From NCBI GenBank assembly GCA_965226025.1, contig CBDDCD010000002.1:248001-312000 (forward strand): DNA of 64,000 nt, written 5' to 3'. Position 1 is the first letter of the stretch. The number at the start of each line of letters is the position of its first letter. Made by a program: the position numbers and the translations under genes. Under the pieces are notes generated by a model. The model had not been told where the DNA came from, searched no databases, and worked only from the letters and a program-made list of their open reading frames with translations. Source of the DNA: Moanibacter sp965226025. Lineage in GTDB: Bacteria; Verrucomicrobiota; Verrucomicrobiia; Opitutales; UBA2987. Below are positions 52,374-61,207 of the stretch, piece after piece.

Positions 52374-53183
52374 ATGTACCAGAGTTTCTACGGATTTCGG
52401 GAGATGCCCTTCAACATCACTCCCGATCCTAACTTCCTTTTCTTGAGTCCGACCCATATGGAGGCGCTCCAGCATCTCCGCTACGGCGTTTCTGAGAAAA
52501 AAGGGTTTATCGTTCTAACGGGTGAAGTAGGCTGCGGCAAAACGACGCTCTGCCGGAAATTCCTCAACGAACTCGAGCCGGAGAATTACGAGACGGCCCT
52601 TATCCTCAATCCAAGACTCTCGGAAACTCAACTGCTCCGGGCGATCCTCGCCGAACTCGGTGAGGAGACGAAGGCTCGGGCGCGTGACGAGTTGATGCAG
52701 CACCTCAACCGGTCCCTTCTCGAACGAATTCATGCCCCAAAGGACATCGTCGTTATTATCGATGAATCTCAGAATCTGACTTTCGAAGCTCTGGAGCATC
52801 TCCGACTGCTCTCCAACCTCGAGACGGATAAACAGAAGCTCTTTCAGATCATCCTCTTGGGGCAACCCGAACTCGAAGACAAACTCAATCAAGAGCGCCT
52901 TCGCCAACTCAAGCAACGCATCCTGGTTCACTACAAACTCAGGGCTCTGAGCAGCGAACAGATGATGCATTACATTCAACACCGGCTCGCCATGGCAGGC
53001 GGGATGGGCCGACCCAACTTCACCAACCCGGCCTTCAAAAAAATCTACAGTTCCAGCCGAGGGATACCGAGATTAATAAATAATATATGTGACAAATCGC
53101 TCCTTTCCGCCTTTATTAGATCCTCTGACGAAGTCAATTACTGGGACGTGCGGCGCGCCGTAAAGGAACTCAAGTTGAAATGA
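52374..53183 (+). CDS. ExeA/GspA-type AAA ATPase
   Basis: A 269-residue ATPase of the ExeA (GspA) group. It starts with the family hallmark MYQSFYGFREMPFNITPDPN, has Walker A GEVGCGKT at residues 50-57, Walker B VVIIDESQNL near 122-131, sensor LFQIILLGQPELEDKL, and RGIPRLINNICDKSLLSAF at the end. It stops before the membrane and peptidoglycan-binding part of the Aeromonas protein. In type II secretion, GspA works with GspB to pass the secretin through the wall. The next gene, GspB-like, overlaps it by four bases. No secretin gene is in the window. Confidence 0.9.
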   Translation: MYQSFYGFREMPFNITPDPNFLFLSPTHMEALQHLRYGVSEKKGFIVLTGEVGCGKTTLCRKFLNELEPENYETALILNPRLSETQLLRAILAELGEETKARARDELMQHLNRSLLERIHAPKDIVVIIDESQNLTFEALEHLRLLSNLETDKQKLFQIILLGQPELEDKLNQERLRQLKQRILVHYKLRALSSEQMMHYIQHRLAMAGGMGRPNFTNPAFKKIYSSSRGIPRLINNICDKSLLSAFIRSSDEVNYWDVRRAVKELKLK

Positions 53184-54058
53184 GCCTGATCAACGAAGCC
53201 CTCAAAAAGGCGCAGCAGGATCGTGCCGTAGGGGAGGCCCTTGCCGCTCCCACTTCCTACGAGCAGGTCAACCGTTCCTCTTCCGGGCCTGGATTCCTCA
53301 AGATCCTTATCGCCGCCATCTTCGTCGCGTCCATTTTTGGCGGCGCGGTGGCCTTCCTCGTCCTCGGTGTGATGGGGCGCCAAGGAGAGAGTGCCGACTC
53401 GCCCTCAACCACCATCAGCTCCGCCCCAGCTCCTCAAGAAATCCCGAAAGTTGACGCTCCTGCGCCCGTCGCAGCGCTCACCCCTGAACCCAAGGCGGTT
53501 CCGCCGTCTACCGGCCCAGGTGCCTCTGCCACCGGGCCGACAGATCAGAAACCCGAGATAAAGAAACCTATCCTGGGTCAAGTGGCAGACGTCGTCGCCC
53601 GGGGTAACGCGAATATGGATAGGGTAGACTCGATCCTTACCTCCTCCAAACCTCCGGCACCAGCTCCCCCACCCTCCGGGAAACCTGATTTGGACGCATT
53701 GCTTGGGCCGGCGACTCCGCCGTCAGCTCCTGCGATCTCCCAACCCCCACCTGCCGTCACGGGACCGATCGTTTCCACTCAACCAAGAAGGGCGACCCGG
53801 CCTCCCCAACGGCGTCCTGCAAGAGCCGCAAGAACAGCTAGAAGCATACCGGACCCAGCCATTCTCGCCTATATCGACGAGATTTATATCCGGGGGATAA
53901 GGCTGGCAGGGAAGAACAGCAAGGTGCTGATGAACAACAAAGTTTACCGTCTCAATGGGACTGTCAGCAATGAATACGGTCTGAGAATCTTGGAGATCCG
54001 ACCACAGCAGATTGTTTTTATCGACCATGCCGGATTCCGATACAACAAATTCTTCTGA
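53180..54058 (+). CDS. GspB-like membrane protein 1
   Basis: A 292-residue protein with the typical short start MSLINEALKKAQQDRAVGEA, one membrane helix at about 39-66 (FLKILIAAIFVASIFGGAVA...), a Pro-rich stretch of 150 residues (spanning the periplasm), and a C-terminal domain of about 75 residues: DPAILAYIDEIYIRGIRLAG, KNSKVLMNNKVYRLNG, then FIDHAGFRYNKFF. This layout fits GspB/PilP-like partners of GspA. It overlaps exeA by four bases (ATGA), so they are coupled. The next gene has the same plan and overlaps its end. Confidence 0.78.
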   Translation: MSLINEALKKAQQDRAVGEALAAPTSYEQVNRSSSGPGFLKILIAAIFVASIFGGAVAFLVLGVMGRQGESADSPSTTISSAPAPQEIPKVDAPAPVAALTPEPKAVPPSTGPGASATGPTDQKPEIKKPILGQVADVVARGNANMDRVDSILTSSKPPAPAPPPSGKPDLDALLGPATPPSAPAISQPPPAVTGPIVSTQPRRATRPPQRRPARAARTARSIPDPAILAYIDEIYIRGIRLAGKNSKVLMNNKVYRLNGTVSNEYGLRILEIRPQQIVFIDHAGFRYNKFF

Positions 54059-55133
54059 ATCGTCCGACGACCGCTCATCGGAAAGCTCAAGTCAAGCCGA
54101 AGAGCGTCCCAAACTACGTCTCTCTCTGAAGAAACCCACCGCCCCAACAGACCCTCCGGACCCACCGACCTCACCGGAGCCAGAAGAAAAGAGTGAAGGA
54201 GGGGTAGAAACCGGGAAGGAGGATTCATCGGAGCCCCCCGAGGGGCGCCCGGCCATCAAACTGAAACTGAACAAGGAGAGCGCAACCGACTCCGCTCCCG
54301 AACAGGCTCCCCCCACCGAAGACTCCGATCAGAATAAAGCGCCGGCGCTCAAGATCAGAGGATTCACGCCGAGTCCGGCGCCAGACCGTCAACCGGAAAC
54401 CAGTCCGGCCGATCCCAGGGCCGATCCGACCGCACCCACCGAACCGCTCTCCCCGTCTCTAGCCGGCCAAAACGCATCCGCGCTGACGCCGCCGCCAATT
54501 CCCTCCCCAGTTACGGATGCGCCGCCAGATTCTCAGACCGGGGACTCCACCCCGACAGGCACCACTGCGCCTGAGGAAGAGAGGCCCGAGAGCAAACCCT
54601 CCGGAACCGCCGTGCTCGTTAAAGGTCTGGCCGTCTTTCTTATCCTGATTGCGATCATTGGCGGCGGTATCTACTTTGTTATCAAGGCGTTCGGACGCGA
54701 TGAAGGAGAGCCGGGTATCTCTTCATCGCCCACCCCAAGCATGCTCCAGGAGAGCGAAGAAGTCCTGCCCGCACCCTCCTCGTCTTCTCCAGTGGTTCGA
54801 AATGCTCAGTCTCGGGATGGTCCCCATCCGGCCTCGGCTGTAACAAAGCCGGAAACTCTTCCTGAATCGGTGCCGCCCGCCCCCACGGAATCGGCAAAGG
54901 GAAGTTCCATGCCGACGCAGGACCCGACTGTAGCAGCCTTCGTTGATCGTCTCAACATCAATGCGGTCAAGGATTCGGGTTCGAGGCCCCTCATCATGGT
55001 CGATCAGGGTGTAGTCCGAGCCGGCGGCATATTAAATGAGAAACTGGGGATCCAATTTATTGGTGTGGATCGCAGTAACCAGGAACTCATATTTCAGGAC
55101 ACCAACGGCGTCCGCTACTTCCGGCCGTATTAG
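54027..55133 (+). CDS. GspB-like membrane protein 2, paralogue
   Basis: A 368-residue protein that overlaps the previous gene by 32 bases. An acidic, Pro/Ser-rich cytoplasmic region of about 195 residues is followed by a membrane helix (TAVLVKGLAVFLILIAIIGG, about 197-221), another Pro/Ser-rich linker, and a C-terminal domain matching the one in GspB-like protein 1: DPTVAAFVDRLNINAVKDSG, then RPLIMVDQGVVRAGGILNEK and FQDTNGVRYFRPY. I infer duplication of the C-terminal domain, with a new long cytoplasmic tail. Two repeats of LRLSLKK/IKLKLNK/LKIRGF-like basic motifs stand out in the tail. Together with ExeA it may anchor a secretion or pilus complex in the wall. Confidence 0.7.
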   Translation: MPDSDTTNSSESSDDRSSESSSQAEERPKLRLSLKKPTAPTDPPDPPTSPEPEEKSEGGVETGKEDSSEPPEGRPAIKLKLNKESATDSAPEQAPPTEDSDQNKAPALKIRGFTPSPAPDRQPETSPADPRADPTAPTEPLSPSLAGQNASALTPPPIPSPVTDAPPDSQTGDSTPTGTTAPEEERPESKPSGTAVLVKGLAVFLILIAIIGGGIYFVIKAFGRDEGEPGISSSPTPSMLQESEEVLPAPSSSSPVVRNAQSRDGPHPASAVTKPETLPESVPPAPTESAKGSSMPTQDPTVAAFVDRLNINAVKDSGSRPLIMVDQGVVRAGGILNEKLGIQFIGVDRSNQELIFQDTNGVRYFRPY

Positions 55134-55156
55134 ACCAGCTTTCTCCCCAAGCCGGG

Positions 55157-57043
55157 CTAATAGGTAAAGGGACGATACTCGGGAATTAACTTGGTCAGCG
55201 AATCCTTGAGATCCCCATCGTCGATCTGATTGAGGGAATTAGGGAGGCTGCTGAAGAAATCCTCGACCACGGTCTCGGACTTAGGATTGCCGACAAATCT
55301 CATCACTCGAGAATGCTGCGTCCGCTCGAGGGTTTCCCTTCGATGTTGCACCTCCTCCTTCAACTTTTCGCCCGGCCGGAGTCCAATGAATTGAATCTCT
55401 ATATCGATATCGGGACGAAATCCACTCAGTTCGATCATCTGCCGGGCCAATTCGCGAATCATTACCGGGCGGCCCATATCAAGGACAAAGATCTCGCCTC
55501 CCCTTCCCTGAGTCGCGCTCTGCAAGACCAGACCCACCGCCTCCGTCACCGTCATAAAAAAACGGGAGACTTCCGGATGGGTTACTTTGACTGGTCCTCC
55601 CTGAGAAATCTGCCTTCGAAAAATGGGGATCACGCTTCCGGAGGAGCCGAGGACATTCCCGAACCGGACCGCCATGAATCGCGTACTGTTGGATTCGACA
55701 TTCTGCTTGGCCTGAATGTAGATCTCGGCCAACCGTTTACTCGCTCCCATTGCGCTGGTCGGATTGATCGCCTTGTCGGTCGAAATCAATACGAATCGTT
55801 CCACCCCAAACTCGCTCGCTAGATCGGCCAACGCCTTCGTCCCAAGTGAATTGTTCTTAATCACCTCTCCCGGCTGTCTCTCCATTAGAGCGACATGCTT
55901 GTGAGCGGCGGCATGGAAAATGATCTCCGGTCGATTCCGCTCAAGAACGGCCCGCATGCGGGATGTGTCGAGAATGTTGGCCAGAAGCGGATCCACGATC
56001 GATCCGTAGCCTTCCTCCAGCAATTGCTGCTCGGTCTGAAACAACTGTACCTCGGATTGCTCGATCAGAAGCAGCCGCTTAGGATTGCGGAATGCGATCT
56101 GGCGGCACAGTTCGCGGCCGATGCTGCCTCCCGCGCCCGAAACCATTATAATCCTACCCTGCAACATCTCACGGATATTCTCCGAATCTAATTCTACCGC
56201 CTCCCTTCCGAGCAGGTCCTCGATTTCGACCGGCCGAACCCGGGTGGCTTTGACCCGACCCGTGGTCAATTCCGCCAGAGAGGGGACAATTTCCGAATTG
56301 AGCCCTAACCCACGCGCCAGTTCGACAATCTCCCGAACCCGTCGAGTAGGCGCAGATGGCATGGCGATGATAATCTCCTCGATTCCGAAATTCCGACTCA
56401 CCGCATAGAGATTGTCCGGGCTGTCGACAACCGTGATTCCGTGGATGTGTCTCTTCCACTTTTTCGGATTATCATCCAAGAAAACAATCGGCCTCATGGC
56501 CGGACCTTTCCGGCTCAATAGATCAGCGGCTACCCCGGCGCCCACATCCCCGGCGCCGACGATAGCAATCCTGCTCTGGCGCTTCTTGCTACCGGATTTC
56601 TCAACCAGAATCCTTTCGCGGAATACTCTCAAGCCCACCCGAAAGCCACTGATCAGGAGAAGGGAGAAAAGAAAGTCACCCAGAATCACACTGCGGGGAG
56701 GGCAGAGCCTTCCTTCCGCGAGGTACCAAATCAGGCTTAGAAAAAACGCCGCACTCCCCAGGGCGCCACAGACTCGATAGAGATCCGGGAGACGAAAATA
56801 ACTCAATAGGCCTCCGAATTGCCCAAAGAAAAAGAGGAGCACGAGTTTGAGCGGAAGTATCCAGGTCAGGTTTTCGAGGCGCACCTCCCGCCATCTCGGT
56901 GGAACAAAGAAATCGAATCGCAGTGCGTAGGAGAGATACAGGCTGAGTCCGAAGATCGCCGAATAGGCCACAAAAAGCAGAGCCGTGCGCGACGGGATCA
57001 GATACCGGAGAAGGGTAACAAACGAGGATCGATTCTCGGGCAC
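55157..57043 (-). CDS. pglF: Membrane NDP-sugar 4,6-dehydratase, PglF-like
   Basis: A 628-residue inner-membrane enzyme that would turn UDP-GlcNAc into its 4-keto-6-deoxy form, the first step of bacillosamine synthesis. Four N-terminal membrane helices (residues 15-125) precede a first Rossmann domain (IAIVGAGDVGAGVAADLLS) and the catalytic SDR domain with MVSGAGGSIGRELCRQI. The active site has the variant TDKAINPTSAMGASKRLAE with Met in place of the usual Tyr, as in PglF and FlaA1-type long dehydratases, followed by RFGNVLGSSGSVIPIFRRQI. It is the last gene in the operon after pglC, pglD and pglE. Confidence 0.92.
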   Translation of the reverse strand: MPENRSSFVTLLRYLIPSRTALLFVAYSAIFGLSLYLSYALRFDFFVPPRWREVRLENLTWILPLKLVLLFFFGQFGGLLSYFRLPDLYRVCGALGSAAFFLSLIWYLAEGRLCPPRSVILGDFLFSLLLISGFRVGLRVFRERILVEKSGSKKRQSRIAIVGAGDVGAGVAADLLSRKGPAMRPIVFLDDNPKKWKRHIHGITVVDSPDNLYAVSRNFGIEEIIIAMPSAPTRRVREIVELARGLGLNSEIVPSLAELTTGRVKATRVRPVEIEDLLGREAVELDSENIREMLQGRIIMVSGAGGSIGRELCRQIAFRNPKRLLLIEQSEVQLFQTEQQLLEEGYGSIVDPLLANILDTSRMRAVLERNRPEIIFHAAAHKHVALMERQPGEVIKNNSLGTKALADLASEFGVERFVLISTDKAINPTSAMGASKRLAEIYIQAKQNVESNSTRFMAVRFGNVLGSSGSVIPIFRRQISQGGPVKVTHPEVSRFFMTVTEAVGLVLQSATQGRGGEIFVLDMGRPVMIRELARQMIELSGFRPDIDIEIQFIGLRPGEKLKEEVQHRRETLERTQHSRVMRFVGNPKSETVVEDFFSSLPNSLNQIDDGDLKDSLTKLIPEYRPFTY

Positions 57044-57065
57044 GACACCGCTTCCTTTCTAGCCG

Positions 57066-58190
57066 TCAAAATTGACTCTCGACAACCTTCACCACGCGCT
57101 CCTTCTGCTCCTCCGTGAGGGAGGAGCCAGAGGGAAGGCAAAGGCCGTTCCGAAAGAGACTTTCGCCAACCGAGCCTCCGACACATTCCGCATCGCTATA
57201 GAGAGGTTGGAGATGCATCGGTTTCCATACCGGCCTCGCCTCAATCTCATTTCTTGCCAACTCCAGCCTCAATTCCTCGGACGTCACACCTGCCTTTTCC
57301 GGATCGATCGTCAAGCATGTGAGCCACCGGTTCGCCCTCCCATACTCCATTTCAGGCATAAAGGTAACTCCGGGTAGGTCCTTCATCCGGCTGTTGTAAA
57401 AATCAAAATTGCTCCTCCTCGTCATCACCCGCTCCTCCAGGCACTCGAGCTGCCCTCGACCGATTCCCGCAAGTATATTGCTCATGCGATAGTTAAATCC
57501 CAATTTCGAGTGCTGATAATGAGGCGCCGGATCACATGCCTGGGTGGAGAGATGGCGGGCCTCACGCATCGATTCCTCATCCTCCGATACCAGCATCCCC
57601 CCTCCTCCGGTCGTAATGATCTTATTTCCATTGAAGGAGAATGTCCCCATCCGGCCGATCGTGCCAGCGCTCTTTCCGCCGTAGGTTGCGCCCAACGCCT
57701 CGGCTGCGTCCTCAATCACCGAAACTTGGTATCGATCGCATACCTCGGCAATGGCATCGAGATCCGCGCACTGACCATAGAGATGAACCACCACCACCGC
57801 ACGAGGCAGCCGGTTTCCCTCCGCCCGCTCTCTCAAAGCCTGATCCAGGAGATTGGGATCGATGTTCCAGCTTGCCCGGTCACAATCGATGAAGACCGGC
57901 CGCGCCCCGACATAGCGAATTGCGTTTGCCGAAGCGACGAAGGTAAGATCCGAACAGAGCACTTCCTCCCCCCATCTGACATCGACCAAGAGCAGAGCGA
58001 GGTGAAGAGCTGCCGTTCCCGAACTTACCGCAACCGCATGCGGAACCCCAACCGCTTCACAGAACTCCCGTTCGAAGGCTTCGAGATGAGGGCCGGCAGG
58101 CGCTATCCAATTCGTCGCGAAGGACTCTCGGACCATCTCCCACTCTCCCTCTCCCAGATGGGGCGGCGAAAGGTAAATCTTCTCAACCAC
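57066..58190 (-). CDS. pglE: DegT/DnrJ-family aminotransferase, PglE-like
   Basis: A 374-residue pyridoxal-phosphate enzyme that would add an amino group at C4 of the keto sugar. It has VSSGTAALHLALLLVDVRWG, FIDCDRASWNIDPNLLDQAL, VVVVHLYGQCADLDAIAEVC, SVIEDAAEALGATYGGKSAG, and the catalytic lysine in FSFNGNKIITTGGGGML. Near the end are LTCLTIDPEKAGVTSEELR and VWKPMHLQPLY, typical of PglE-like proteins. It overlaps pglD by eight bases and is followed by pglF after 22 bases. Confidence 0.93.
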   Translation of the reverse strand: MVEKIYLSPPHLGEGEWEMVRESFATNWIAPAGPHLEAFEREFCEAVGVPHAVAVSSGTAALHLALLLVDVRWGEEVLCSDLTFVASANAIRYVGARPVFIDCDRASWNIDPNLLDQALRERAEGNRLPRAVVVVHLYGQCADLDAIAEVCDRYQVSVIEDAAEALGATYGGKSAGTIGRMGTFSFNGNKIITTGGGGMLVSEDEESMREARHLSTQACDPAPHYQHSKLGFNYRMSNILAGIGRGQLECLEERVMTRRSNFDFYNSRMKDLPGVTFMPEMEYGRANRWLTCLTIDPEKAGVTSEELRLELARNEIEARPVWKPMHLQPLYSDAECVGGSVGESLFRNGLCLPSGSSLTEEQKERVVKVVESQF

Positions 58191-58848
58191 TTTGCTTTGA
58201 AGTTGCGTCGAGGGGACGAGCCGGCACTCCGATCACCGTCTGCGCCTCCTCTACGTCCCTGCTGACCACCGCGCCCGCCCCAACCACGGCTCGATCACCC
58301 ACCCGGCATCCGGGCAAGATTGATGCGTGGCTTCCAAGGAATACCTCCTCGCCGAGAGCTACACCTCCACATAGATCGCAGAGATCGCTCAATTGGGTCC
58401 AGTTCCCAATTCGAACATCATGGGAGACACAACTGTGAAGATTCACCGTTACGAAATCACCCACCACGATGTCACACGAGAGTGTCGCACGGGGACACAG
58501 AATAATTCCTCGGCCCAACTTCACGTCCCGCCCCACAATTACCGAGGGATGGACCAGATTCACGAACTCCCCTCCCCGACTCAGTATCTTCTCACAGACC
58601 CTGCGTTTCTGCTTTGGAACCCCGATCGCGCAAACGAAGAGGTCACCCGGCTCCACGCCGTAGTCGTCTACACTTGACAAAACCTCCTCCTCGAGACCGA
58701 AGCCGCTCAGCGCATCGCGCTTGTCATCCAGGAATCCCTTGACCGTCCATTCGCCGTCGCACCCCTGAATCTCCTTTGCCCAGCCCAACACCTCACGGCC
58801 GAAGGCTCCCGCTCCAATGATAATCAGGTTCTTTGGCGGGCTATTCAT
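58183..58848 (-). CDS. pglD: Sugar N-acetyltransferase, PglD-like
   Basis: A 221-residue acetyltransferase of the NeuD/PglD group. The N-terminal Rossmann-like part has NLIIIGAGAFGREVLGWAKE and VKGFLDDKRDAL, and the C-terminal left-handed beta helix has repeats such as GRGIILCPRATLSCDIVVGD and the catalytic His in VNLHSCVSHDVRIGNWTQLS. It ends with GVPARPLD. I chose the ATG at 58848 over one nine codons upstream. It overlaps pglC and pglE by eight bases each, showing tight coupling. It would use acetyl-CoA to make UDP-N,N'-diacetylbacillosamine. Confidence 0.93.
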   Translation of the reverse strand: MNSPPKNLIIIGAGAFGREVLGWAKEIQGCDGEWTVKGFLDDKRDALSGFGLEEEVLSSVDDYGVEPGDLFVCAIGVPKQKRRVCEKILSRGGEFVNLVHPSVIVGRDVKLGRGIILCPRATLSCDIVVGDFVTVNLHSCVSHDVRIGNWTQLSDLCDLCGGVALGEEVFLGSHASILPGCRVGDRAVVGAGAVVSRDVEEAQTVIGVPARPLDATSKQSG

Positions 58849-59461
58849 CCTCCTCCTCGCCCTCCGCAATTTCACTGCCCATGAACTCCTCCATCGTGGC
58901 CTGGCCCTCCTGGGATATTCCGGAGGGATGCAGCACCTGCCAGGCGGTCATGACCAGAATCCTTAGGTCGAGGAGCAGAGACCAATTGTCGACATACCAG
59001 ACATCCAGCTTAAATTTCTCGTCCCAAGATATCGCATTTCGACCATTTACCTGCGCCCAACCGGTTATCCCCGGACGCACCTCGTGTCTCCGTGCCTGTT
59101 CCGGAGTATAGCGATCCAGATATTGGATAAGTAGAGGACGTGGACCAACCAGACTCATATTGCCGAGCAACACATTGAACAATTCGGGAAGCTCATCAAG
59201 GCTCGAGGCGCGAAGTAACCTTCCGAAACGATTCAACCTGTCCGAGTCGGGCAACAGCTCCCCTTCCGAGTCCCTCCTACCCGTCATGGTGCGAAACTTT
59301 ATCAGTTTGAACACCCTGCCTCCCTTTCCCGGTCGAAGTTGCACGAAAAGTATTGGCTTTCCAATCCGCCAATAGACGATAAGGGCAACAACCAGCAGGA
59401 GGGAAAAAAATAGAGCAATCAGAACCAGAGATACGGCGAAATCGAATGTACGCTTAGCCAT
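58841..59461 (-). CDS. pglC: Undecaprenyl-phosphate sugar phosphotransferase, PglC-like
   Basis: A 206-residue monotopic phosphoglycosyl transferase that loads the first sugar phosphate onto undecaprenyl phosphate at the inner membrane. It has one N-terminal re-entrant hydrophobic segment (VSLVLIALFFSLLLVVALIV), then RPGKGGRVFKLIKFRTM with the basic patch, the catalytic Asp-Glu in SSLDELPELFNVLLGNMSLV, GPRPLL, and RPGITGWAQVNGRNAISWDE. The short length matches PglC rather than the long WbaP type. The C-terminus is acidic (GEEEDE). Confidence 0.93.
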   Translation of the reverse strand: MAKRTFDFAVSLVLIALFFSLLLVVALIVYWRIGKPILFVQLRPGKGGRVFKLIKFRTMTGRRDSEGELLPDSDRLNRFGRLLRASSLDELPELFNVLLGNMSLVGPRPLLIQYLDRYTPEQARRHEVRPGITGWAQVNGRNAISWDEKFKLDVWYVDNWSLLLDLRILVMTAWQVLHPSGISQEGQATMEEFMGSEIAEGEEEDE

Positions 59462-60902
59462 CGCTCGGAATCAGGGCGAGGGCGTGGCCGCCACGAGATA
59501 CCGAAATTGAATATCCTGACGGGATCAGTTCGGGATCCTCTCCTCCAACAACCGACCAGAATTGAATCGCGGCGTCATTATTTCTCGGATCGAAACGATC
59601 ATACATGATCACCGCGAGCGATTGTCCGACGGAATCAAATGTGACCGACTCCGGTAGGATTCCTTTCAATCGGTAATCACAAATGTGACGGATCTCGCCG
59701 CTATGCGGATTCAGACGCAAGAACGACAATGAAGAATATTGGGTGAACAGCGGGTGATCCCAGGGCATGAAGCTCCGTACCAAATTGGCCGTCACAACAT
59801 ATTTCCCATCAGGGCTGATGGCGATACCATCGGGACTGATATCGGTCCCAGCTGTGGAGACGACCTCATGCCGAATCGAGCCGTTCAATTCATCGGCGTC
59901 AAATCGCACCACCGTGAGCTGACCCGGTGGCGGATCAAAGTAGAATCCTGGAACATCATTGCCCCATTGATCGTCCGTCGTAATGAAGTGGCGCCCATCC
60001 GGAGTCCAGATGCCGCTGTAGGGGAACTTTCCAACCTCAACGGGTGCTCCCCAGGGAATCAATTCGACCCCATCGAGAGAATTTGAAAAGCTCACTTCGA
60101 AAAATGCCACTGCGTTCAGCATAGTCAGAGTTACGGCAAGAAATCTCCCATTAGGATGCCACTTCAGATTCCCCGTCGGCGCCTCGGGATCCTCAACCCC
60201 TCTCAGGGGGAAAAAAACTGGTTCGCCGAATTCTCCGCCGCTACGAACCCTAACCAGGCCAATCTGCTTGCCCGGCGTGTCGGAACAGACTCCCAGAATT
60301 TCCTCTGTGGGATGCACGTCGACCGTATGGAATCCTTCGCCCAAGTAGAGTTGATCGACGACTCTGAGTCTCACCGGATCGCGAATATCGACCGATCGCA
60401 AAGTACTGCCCGAAGGTAGTGATTCGAACACGTTCTCCACCGCTCGGACGCTGGGCAACGGCGAACCAAACGACTCAAGCACATATGCTTCATCCCGGCT
60501 ACCGGAAATCGCTAGGGCAAACGGAGAACCGATCACCGAATTTGGAACCTCCGTTTCGCTCACCGATATCTCGCGGTCCGGACCATTCCGATACTTGATA
60601 GGTAACTTTATTGCCGTTAGGATATCTCGCTCCACAGTGTCACGGGAGCCCACATGGAGCCGGCCGTCCACATAGGCGCTTGCTGTCATCTCCCCATCCG
60701 AAATCGCGAGCAGGAGGCGACCGGTGAACGAATCCGCGATCGCTCGCGAATCGTTTACTCCTTTTCCGGTCCTGGGACTATCCTCCCTCCCCTCCGAATT
60801 TGAGTTGCTGGATGTCGCGCAACCAATCGCAATAATGAGAATTGCTCCCGCAATACGATCTCCAATGGCCCGAACATCCGTGATGTTGCCCTTACTGCGC
60901 AT
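59454..60902 (-). CDS. Beta-propeller lipoprotein within the glycan operon
   Basis: A 482-residue predicted lipoprotein: the hydrophobic stretch AGAILIIAIGC ends in a lipobox Cys (residue 28), followed by a Ser-rich linker. The body has repeats of the WD40/lactonase-like beta-propeller type, for example FHTVDVHPTEEILGVCSD, NLKWHPNGRFLAVTLTMLNA, GIWTPDGRHFITTDDQWGND, GIAISPDGKYVVTANLVRSF and FDSVGQSLAVIMYD, spaced about 50 residues. It sits between glycosyltransferases and pglC and overlaps both neighbours by a few bases, so it belongs to the operon. Its role there is unknown; it may bind or sense the glycan. Confidence 0.8.
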   Translation of the reverse strand: MRSKGNITDVRAIGDRIAGAILIIAIGCATSSNSNSEGREDSPRTGKGVNDSRAIADSFTGRLLLAISDGEMTASAYVDGRLHVGSRDTVERDILTAIKLPIKYRNGPDREISVSETEVPNSVIGSPFALAISGSRDEAYVLESFGSPLPSVRAVENVFESLPSGSTLRSVDIRDPVRLRVVDQLYLGEGFHTVDVHPTEEILGVCSDTPGKQIGLVRVRSGGEFGEPVFFPLRGVEDPEAPTGNLKWHPNGRFLAVTLTMLNAVAFFEVSFSNSLDGVELIPWGAPVEVGKFPYSGIWTPDGRHFITTDDQWGNDVPGFYFDPPPGQLTVVRFDADELNGSIRHEVVSTAGTDISPDGIAISPDGKYVVTANLVRSFMPWDHPLFTQYSSLSFLRLNPHSGEIRHICDYRLKGILPESVTFDSVGQSLAVIMYDRFDPRNNDAAIQFWSVVGGEDPELIPSGYSISVSRGGHALALIPSDG

Positions 60903-61173
60903 CCGGAGTATTCTTTAGAGCTTCCACGACATTCGCGGCTTCAGTCCCTGATACCCGCAAGTACATTCGGTTGGGATAGGTCGGCTTCTTCGATTTTACA
61001 ACTTTACAGAGAAGGCGGATTGAGTCAATCGGCCTAAGGCAACCGTGTACCGAACCCAGGGAAGGAAGAAGTATCGAACCTATACCGTATTGCTCGGACT
61101 TGACGAGCAGATCTTCGTAGGCGGATACTCGACCACGAGCTGGAGAGTGAGGCTTCCCCGGTAGACAGTTCAA
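60892..61173 (-). CDS. Possible small protein between glycosyltransferase and lipoprotein genes
   Basis: A frame of 93 codons if started at a TTG at 61173. The part EQYGIGSILLPSLGSVHGCL and YLRVSGTEAANVVEALKN has good protein-like composition and resembles the strand and helix pattern of a macro domain, weakly. Its stop overlaps the start of the lipoprotein gene (ATG-CGCAG-TAA), as other gene pairs in this operon do. No good ribosome-binding site is seen, and the start is uncertain; it may be the remnant of a longer gene. Confidence 0.3.
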   Translation of the reverse strand: MNCLPGKPHSPARGRVSAYEDLLVKSEQYGIGSILLPSLGSVHGCLRPIDSIRLLCKVVKSKKPTYPNRMYLRVSGTEAANVVEALKNTPDAQ

Positions 61174-61207
61174 ATTCCGCGTTCCCTTTCCCCAAAGGAC
61201 GAACGAC

